A stretch of DNA of 64,000 nucleotides from NCBI RefSeq assembly GCF_019139535.1, contig NZ_CP077073.1, positions 385,501 through 449,500 on the forward strand, in the 5' to 3' direction. The stretch is from Pseudomonas muyukensis (GTDB taxonomy: Bacteria; Pseudomonadota; Gammaproteobacteria; Pseudomonadales; Pseudomonadaceae). Shown piece by piece: positions 59,017-64,000 of the stretch (position 1 is the first letter of the stretch; every line of letters begins with the position of its first letter). The translations under genes and the position numbers were made by a program. Below the pieces are notes generated by a model. It was given only the letters and a program-made list of their open reading frames with translations, ran no database searches and had not been told where the DNA came from.

Positions 59017-59040
59017 GCAAATGGTAGTGGTTCCCATTTT
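59017..59040 (-). promoter_or_regulatory. Fur box upstream of the Fe(III)-binding protein gene
   Basis: GCAAATGGTAGTGGTTCCCA followed by TTTT. Compared with the Pseudomonas Fur pattern GCAAATGATAATGATTATCA-TTTGC it agrees at about 18 positions, and the AAATGG/CCATTT arms are symmetric. It supports iron-repressed expression. Confidence 0.65.
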
Positions 59041-59084
59041 TCGACTCATCTGCCGAGCAGTTACCAGATGTTGCGAGGATTGCG

Positions 59085-59136
59085 CAGTAGGAGGGGCCTT
59101 GTGTCGCGCAAGGGCCGCCTAGCGGCCCCGCCCCTC
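59085..59136. repeat. Single REP element
   Basis: GTAGGAGGGGCCTTGTGTCG then GGGCCGCCTAGCGGCCCCGC form one REP half with its own dyad, between ubiI and the iron-binding-protein gene. Confidence 0.7.
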
Positions 59137-60360
59137 TCAGGCCCTGGCCAGCTCCGGCAGGTCCCCGGACAACCCCAACGCCTGACGCACGAACACCGCC
59201 TTGGCCTCCGGCAACTGCTCCACCAGCTTCAAGCCGCTGTTGCGCAACCAGCGCAGCGGCAGCGGGTTGGCCTGGAACAACCGCTCGAAGCCCTCCATCG
59301 CCGCCATCAGCGCCAGGTTGTGCGGCATGCGCCGGCGCTCGAAGCGGCTCAGCACCTTCACATCCGCCAGGCGCTCGCCACGCTCGCAGGCGCGCACCAG
59401 TTCCTCGGCCAGCACCGCGGCATCGAGAAAGCCCAGGTTGACGCCTTGCCCCGCCAGCGGGTGGATGGTGTGGGCCGCATCGCCGATCAGCGCCAGCCCT
59501 TGCTCCACGTAACGCTTGGCATGGCGCTGGCGCAGCGGTACACAGACCCGCGGGTCGGCCTCGAGCACCTCGCCCAGGCGCCCTTCGAAGGCCCGCTCGA
59601 GCGCCGCGCAGAACGCCGCATCGTCCATCGCCATGGCCTGCTCGGCCTGCTCCGGCGTAGTCGACCAGACGATCGAGCACCAGTCCTGGCCGCCATCGCG
59701 GCTCAACGGCAGGAACGCCAGCGGGCCTTCATCGGTGAAGCGCTGCCAGGCCGTGGCCTGGTGCGCCTGGCTGCAACGCACGCTGGTGACGATGGCGTGG
59801 TGCAGGTAATCCCATTCGCGAGTCTGGCAACCGGCCAGACGCCGCACCGCCGAGTTGGCGCCATCGGCGGCGATCACCAGCGGCGCGCGCAGCTTGCGGC
59901 CGTCGGCCAGGGTCAGCAGCCAGTCGTCGCCGGAGCGGCGCAGCTGCTCCAGGCGGGCATTGGGCAGCAAGCCGACATCGCTGTCGTGCAGGCGCTCCAG
60001 CAGGCCGTCCTGGACCACCCGGTTCTCGACGATATGGCCCAGCACCTGGGCATGCACACTGGCCGCCGAGAAGTGGATCTCACCGGTGCCGCTGCCATCC
60101 CAGACGTGCATGTCCGAATACGGCGACACCCGCCGCCGGGCGATGCCTTCCCAGGCCCCCAGGCGCTCGAGGATGCGCTGGCTGGCCGCCGACAGGGCAC
60201 TGACCCGCGGCTCGAACGGCGCCTCAGGGTCAAAGGGCTTGACCGTCAGCGGCCCACCATCGAGCAGGACCACTTCCAGGCCGCTGTGACGCAGGGCCAA
60301 CGCCAGGGCGCTGCCGACCATACCGGCACCGACAATCAACAGATCTGCGCGCGTTTCCAT
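59137..60360 (-). CDS. ubiI: Ubiquinone hydroxylase UbiI (VisC)
   Basis: A 407-residue FAD monooxygenase of the UbiH/COQ6 family, by position and sequence the C5 hydroxylase of ubiquinone synthesis. FAD motifs: DLLIVGAGMVGSALALALRH, APLVIAADGANSAVRRLAG and LIGDAAHTIHPLAGQGVNLG. It is last in the ygfB-pepP-ubiH-DUF4442-ubiI operon, 3 bp after DUF4442. The membrane ring-hydroxylase family is O2-dependent. UbiI versus UbiF is a choice based on gene order. Confidence 0.9.
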   Translation of the reverse strand: METRADLLIVGAGMVGSALALALRHSGLEVVLLDGGPLTVKPFDPEAPFEPRVSALSAASQRILERLGAWEGIARRRVSPYSDMHVWDGSGTGEIHFSAASVHAQVLGHIVENRVVQDGLLERLHDSDVGLLPNARLEQLRRSGDDWLLTLADGRKLRAPLVIAADGANSAVRRLAGCQTREWDYLHHAIVTSVRCSQAHQATAWQRFTDEGPLAFLPLSRDGGQDWCSIVWSTTPEQAEQAMAMDDAAFCAALERAFEGRLGEVLEADPRVCVPLRQRHAKRYVEQGLALIGDAAHTIHPLAGQGVNLGFLDAAVLAEELVRACERGERLADVKVLSRFERRRMPHNLALMAAMEGFERLFQANPLPLRWLRNSGLKLVEQLPEAKAVFVRQALGLSGDLPELARA

Positions 60361-60363
60361 GCC

Positions 60364-60846
60364 TTACGCCTGCCTCGCTTGCGGCTTGAGCCGCACATAT
60401 AGGGTTTTGTCGACCCGCGCCACCAGCTCGCCGGCACCGTCGCGGATCTCCACCTGCAACCGGGGCAGGTACTTCTTGCCGCTGGCGGTCTGCTGGCGAA
60501 TCTCGTCCAGCAGCGCGTCGTCGACGTGGAATTGGGCATACACCGGGCCCTTGCCCGGGGCGATGAAGTCGATGCTGGCGGCCTTGTCCCAGACGATATA
60601 GTCGCGCCCCAGCCGCTCGATCAGCAGCAGCATGTAGAACGGGTCGACCATGGCATACAGGCTGCCGCCGAACTGGGTGCCGACGTAGTTGCGATTCCAC
60701 CGCGTCAGCTTCATGCGCACCTTGACGCTGCGCATGTCCGGGCTGATTTCCTGGATATGAATGCCGGCACCCAGGTAAGGCGGATAGAGGTTCAGCAACC
60801 AGCGCAACAGGCGGGCCCGGCGCGCGAGCCGACGCGAATCGCTCAT
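60364..60846 (-). CDS. DUF4442 hotdog-fold protein
   Basis: A 160-residue protein of the DUF4442 (thioesterase-like hotdog) family: LLRWLLNLYPPYLGAGIHIQ, VKVRMKLTRWNRNYVGTQFG, GSLYAMVDPFYMLLLIERLG and YIVWDKAASIDFIAPGKGPV. The catalytic mechanism and substrate are unknown. The ATG at 60846 is within the ubiH stop (ATGA). It sits inside a ubiquinone operon, whereas E. coli has ubiH and ubiI adjacent. A role in quinone or fatty-acyl metabolism is only a guess. Confidence 0.85.
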   Translation of the reverse strand: MSDSRRLARRARLLRWLLNLYPPYLGAGIHIQEISPDMRSVKVRMKLTRWNRNYVGTQFGGSLYAMVDPFYMLLLIERLGRDYIVWDKAASIDFIAPGKGPVYAQFHVDDALLDEIRQQTASGKKYLPRLQVEIRDGAGELVARVDKTLYVRLKPQARQA

Positions 60847-62042
60847 GCCCGGCCTCGCGGATCGGGGCGGGTGCCCAGGCCCATGGCCTGGCGGGCGAAC
60901 CAACGCTTGGCCGGTGGCAGCAGGTCCAGGCCGAGCAAGCCGAGGTTACGCCCCGCGGCCAGCAGCGGCTGCTGGCTGCCGAACAGGCGGGTGACCTGAT
61001 CGGAAAAACCGATGGTCAGGGCCTGATCGAGGCGCTGACGCTGGTGATAGGCCTGCAAGGTGGCCAGGTCGCCAGGCTGCTGCGGCCCCGCCAAGAGTGC
61101 CTCGGCCAGCGACTGCACGTCGCGCAGCGACAGGTTGAAACCCTGCCCGGCGATCGGGTGCAGGCTGTGGGCGGCGTTGCCGAGCACCACCAGGTGCGGG
61201 CGCACCTGCTCCTCGGCCTCGACCAGCGCCAGCGGGTAGAGGTGCCGCGCGCCGACCTGGCGCAAGGCGCCCAGGCGGTAACCGAAGGCGTCCTGCAGCT
61301 CGCCCAGGAAGCTGCGCTCGTCCAGCTCGGCCAAGCGCTTGGCGTCCATGCCCTGACGGGTCCAGACCAGCGCGCAGCGGTTCTCCGGCAGCGGCAGCAA
61401 AGCCATCGGGCCTTGCTCGGTGAAACGCTCGAAGGCTTGCCCGGCATGGGCCTCGCCGGGGGTGATGTTGGCGATCAGCGCGCTCTGGTCGTAGGGCGTG
61501 CGCCGCACATGGATGCCCAGCTGCTCGCGCAGGCCGGAGCGGCCGCCGTCGGCCAGTACCGCCAGGTCGCATTCCAGCGAAGTGTCGTCGTCCAGTTGCA
61601 GGCGGTAGCCACCGGCAATGGCCTGCAGCGCCTTGACCTCGGCCGGGCAGCGCCAGCTGATGACCTGGTTGTCGATCGCCTGCCACAGGCACTGGCCAAG
61701 CCAGGCGTTCTCGACCACATAGCCCAACGCCGGCACGCCTTCTTCCTGGGCGTCCAGGCGGGCGGCACCGAAGCGGCCGCGGTCGGACACCTGGATCTGC
61801 CGGATCGGCTCGGCGCGGCGGCTGATGGTCTGCCACAGGCCCAGCTGCTCGTAGATCTGCCGGGTACCGTAGGACAGCGCCGAAGAACGGGCGTCGTAGC
61901 TGGGCTGGAAGCTGTCGCCCGGGGCGAACGGCTCGATCAGCAGAATCTTCCAGCCACGGGCCTTGGCCGCTGCCTGCAACGTGAGGGCCAGGCTGGCGCC
62001 AACCAGGCCGCCGCCGATGATCGCCAGGTTGACCCGGTTCAT
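60843..62042 (-). CDS. ubiH: 2-octaprenyl-6-methoxyphenol hydroxylase UbiH
   Basis: A 399-residue FAD monooxygenase for the C1 hydroxylation of the ubiquinone ring. FAD motifs: LAIIGGGLVGASLALTLQAA, CDLAVLADGGRSGLREQLG and VVLGNAAHSLHPIAGQGFNL. It overlaps pepP upstream and DUF4442 downstream by 4 bp each. Order and length match the E. coli pepP-ubiH arrangement. Confidence 0.94.
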   Translation of the reverse strand: MNRVNLAIIGGGLVGASLALTLQAAAKARGWKILLIEPFAPGDSFQPSYDARSSALSYGTRQIYEQLGLWQTISRRAEPIRQIQVSDRGRFGAARLDAQEEGVPALGYVVENAWLGQCLWQAIDNQVISWRCPAEVKALQAIAGGYRLQLDDDTSLECDLAVLADGGRSGLREQLGIHVRRTPYDQSALIANITPGEAHAGQAFERFTEQGPMALLPLPENRCALVWTRQGMDAKRLAELDERSFLGELQDAFGYRLGALRQVGARHLYPLALVEAEEQVRPHLVVLGNAAHSLHPIAGQGFNLSLRDVQSLAEALLAGPQQPGDLATLQAYHQRQRLDQALTIGFSDQVTRLFGSQQPLLAAGRNLGLLGLDLLPPAKRWFARQAMGLGTRPDPRGRA

Positions 62043-63373
62043 GCGGCGTCCTTGCGGGCGGCCAGCATCAACGCCTCGATTTCGGCCACCGTGCGCGGCA
62101 CGCCTGAAGTGAGGATTTCACAGCCTTGTCTGGTCACTACCACGTCGTCCTCGATCCTTACGCCGATACCGCGCCACTTCTTCGCCACGCGGGTGTTGTC
62201 GGCGCCAATGTAGATGCCCGGTTCCACGGTCAGCGCCATGCCCGGCTCGAGCACGCGCCACTGGCCGCCGACCTTGTATTCGCCGACATCGTGCACGTCC
62301 ATGCCCAGCCAGTGCCCGGCGCGGTGCATGTAGAAGGCACGGTAGGCCTCGCTGTCGATCAGCGCCTGCACCTCGCCCTTGAGCAACCCCAGCTCCACCA
62401 GGCCGGCGGTGATCACCCGCACGGTGGCCTCGTGGGCATGGTTCCAGTGCTTGCCCGGCGCGATTTCGGCGAACGCGGCGGCCTGGGCGGCGAGCACCAG
62501 CTCGTAGATGGCTTTCTGCTCCGGCGAGAAGCGTCCGCTGACCGGGAAGGTGCGGGTGATGTCGCTGGCGTAGCAGTCGATCTCGCAACCGGCGTCGATC
62601 AGCACCAGGTCGCCGTCCTTGAGCGGCGCGTCGTTCTGCTGGTAATGCAGGATGCAGCCATTGCGCCCGGCGGCGACGATCGAGCCGTAGGCCGGCATCT
62701 TCGCCCCGCCCTTGCGGAACGCGTAGTCCAGCTCGGCTTCCAGGCTGTATTCGTGCAGCCCGGCGCGGCAGGCCTGCATGGCCCGCACGTGGGCGCCGGC
62801 AGAAATAGCCGCGGCCTCACGCATCACCTTCACTTCCGCCGCCGATTTATACAGCCGCATGTCGTGCAGCAGATGATCCAGGGCAACGAACTCGTTCGGC
62901 GGCTGCGCGCCCAGGCGCGCCTTGGAGCGGATCACGTTGATCCAGTCCATCAGCCGGCGGTCGAACTCGGGGTTGCTGCCCATGTTGCTGTAGACCCGCT
63001 CACGGCCTTCGATCAGGCCGGGGAGGATCTCGTCGATGTCGGTGATGGGGAAGGCGTCATCGGCACCGAAGGCGCGCACCGCGCCTTCCTGGCCGGCACG
63101 CAGGCCGTCCCATTGCTCGCGCTCGGGGTTGCGTTCACGGCAGAACAGCACGTACTCGCCATGTTCGCGGCCGGGGATCAGGGCGATCACCGCCTCGGGC
63201 TCGGGGAAGCCGCTCAGGTACTGGAAATCGCTGTCCTGGCGGTAGACGTGCTCGACGTCGCGGTTGCGGATGGCGACCGCGGCGGCGGGCAGGATGGCGA
63301 TGCTGTTGGGGACCATCTGCGCCATCAGCGCCTTGCGCCGACGGGCGTACTCCGCCTTGGGTATGTGGCTCAT
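62039..63373 (-). CDS. pepP: Xaa-Pro aminopeptidase P
   Basis: A 444-residue M24 metallopeptidase that removes N-terminal residues before proline. An N-terminal domain (about 1-175) is followed by the pita-bread domain with metal ligands in LVLIDAGCEIDCYASDITRT, HRAGHWLGMDVHD, VEPGIYIG and RIEDDVVV. The ATG at 63373 (SHIPKAEYARRRKAL) is taken; an ATG two codons upstream is possible. It lies 21 bp after ygfB. Confidence 0.95.
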   Translation of the reverse strand: MSHIPKAEYARRRKALMAQMVPNSIAILPAAAVAIRNRDVEHVYRQDSDFQYLSGFPEPEAVIALIPGREHGEYVLFCRERNPEREQWDGLRAGQEGAVRAFGADDAFPITDIDEILPGLIEGRERVYSNMGSNPEFDRRLMDWINVIRSKARLGAQPPNEFVALDHLLHDMRLYKSAAEVKVMREAAAISAGAHVRAMQACRAGLHEYSLEAELDYAFRKGGAKMPAYGSIVAAGRNGCILHYQQNDAPLKDGDLVLIDAGCEIDCYASDITRTFPVSGRFSPEQKAIYELVLAAQAAAFAEIAPGKHWNHAHEATVRVITAGLVELGLLKGEVQALIDSEAYRAFYMHRAGHWLGMDVHDVGEYKVGGQWRVLEPGMALTVEPGIYIGADNTRVAKKWRGIGVRIEDDVVVTRQGCEILTSGVPRTVAEIEALMLAARKDAA

Positions 63374-63394
63374 GGGCAAACGATCCCGTTCAGA

Positions 63395-63949
63395 TCAGTG
63401 CAGCGAAGGCTTTGGCGCAGGCGCTTCGGGCTGGGCCAGCTCGGTGTACAGCAGCAGCGGGGCGACGCGCAGGTACTCCATGACTTCCATGTAGTCGCTT
63501 TCGCCGTCCTCGGACTCTTCCAGCGCTTCCTGGACCTGCGAGATGGCCACCAGGTCCTGCAGCACTTCCTTGGCATCGGTGGACAAGTCCTTGCCACCGG
63601 CGTTCAGACCGAAACCGGTGATGAAGCCCTGGCACCACTGGCCCAGCGCGGCGGCGCGGTCGGCCAGCGCGGCGTCGTCGGTAGGCAGCAGCAGGACAAT
63701 GGCGACGTCCTCGCCGGTGAGCTCGGCCTTGACCATCTCTTGCAGGCCGACCAGGGCGTTGCGAACCGAGTCGCCCGGCTCGGTCTCGAGCAACTGGGCG
63801 GCGTCGGCCAGCCAGGCGTCGGCATCGAAGCCGGCGCCGGCGCAGCTGCGACCGATCAGCAGGCCGTGCAGCTCGGCAGGGGTGACAGGGTGGCCATTGC
63901 TCGACAGCAGCATGGCGAAGGCGACGTAGGGCGATTGGGTATTGGGCAT
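63395..63949 (-). CDS. ygfB: YgfB/YecA (UPF0149) family protein
   Basis: A 184-residue all-helical acidic protein: [60 protein letters not shown] and a helical [14 protein letters not shown] end. It is first in the pepP-ubiH-ubiI operon, its usual place. In P. aeruginosa YgfB is known to modulate AmpG/AmpDh3-linked beta-lactam resistance. The 51 bp beyond its start holds part of a promoter region, probably divergent. Confidence 0.93.
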   Translation of the reverse strand: MPNTQSPYVAFAMLLSSNGHPVTPAELHGLLIGRSCAGAGFDADAWLADAAQLLETEPGDSVRNALVGLQEMVKAELTGEDVAIVLLLPTDDAALADRAAALGQWCQGFITGFGLNAGGKDLSTDAKEVLQDLVAISQVQEALEESEDGESDYMEVMEYLRVAPLLLYTELAQPEAPAPKPSLH

Positions 63950-64000
63950 GGTCTGCTAGGCGCCAGGCGGCGCAATGACTAGAATGAAGACCTTGTATCC

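Overview
The window is a 64 kb piece of a high-GC gammaproteobacterial chromosome, almost certainly a Pseudomonas of the P. putida group. The reasons are the gene families (spuBC/spuI polyamine genes, oscA-sbp-cysTWA, TriABC-like RND pump, DUF2388 protein, ygfB-pepP-ubiH-ubiI) and many copies of the extragenic palindrome that begins TGTAGGAGCGGCCTTG. I see no rRNA, tRNA, CRISPR array, transposase, integrase or prophage gene. This is densely coded core chromosome.

Left part (1-9.1 kb): the end of a TonB-dependent receptor, a duplicated REP block, a small hypothetical gene, agmatine deiminase (aguA), and a 966-residue fusion of a kinase-like, an M23-like and a class-III aminotransferase domain. 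A divergent rmlBACD operon for dTDP-L-rhamnose follows; a 174 bp imperfect palindrome lies upstream of it.

9.1-22 kb: a DctB/DctD-type two-component pair translationally coupled to a YiiD-type thioesterase; nudE-cysQ; yrfG; kbp (LysM/BON); fdhD plus an orphan molybdopterin oxidoreductase; a glycine-zipper protein; a CheR-like methyltransferase next to a NarL-type response regulator; and a 4HBT thioesterase.

22-33 kb: the sulfur-starvation operon oscA-sbp-cysT-cysW-cysA, a tripartite RND pump with two membrane fusion proteins (triA-triB-triC like), and a stand-alone COG4637-type ATPase.

33-48 kb: the polyamine region. It holds an ABC importer (two periplasmic binding proteins, ATPase, two permeases), putrescine aminotransferase spuC, glutamate-polyamine ligase spuB and the divergent paralogue spuI. 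Then come argA, argE and a CYTH/CHAD triphosphatase. With aguA at the left end, the window covers parts of arginine synthesis, agmatine-to-putrescine conversion, and polyamine uptake and breakdown.

48-64 kb: an Lrp/AsnC regulator divergent from a small ACT-like protein, a lone GspE-type ATPase, a DUF2388 protein, the glycine cleavage genes gcvT-gcvH-gcvP, a Fur-box-preceded ferric-iron ABC importer, and ygfB-pepP-ubiH-DUF4442-ubiI.

The most unusual items are the kinase/M23-like/aminotransferase fusion, two CTAG-bounded long palindromes, the recurrence of REP or hairpin elements inside operons just after binding-protein genes, and several uncharacterised regulatory palindromes. All functional calls come from reading the sequence and family knowledge; no database search was run.
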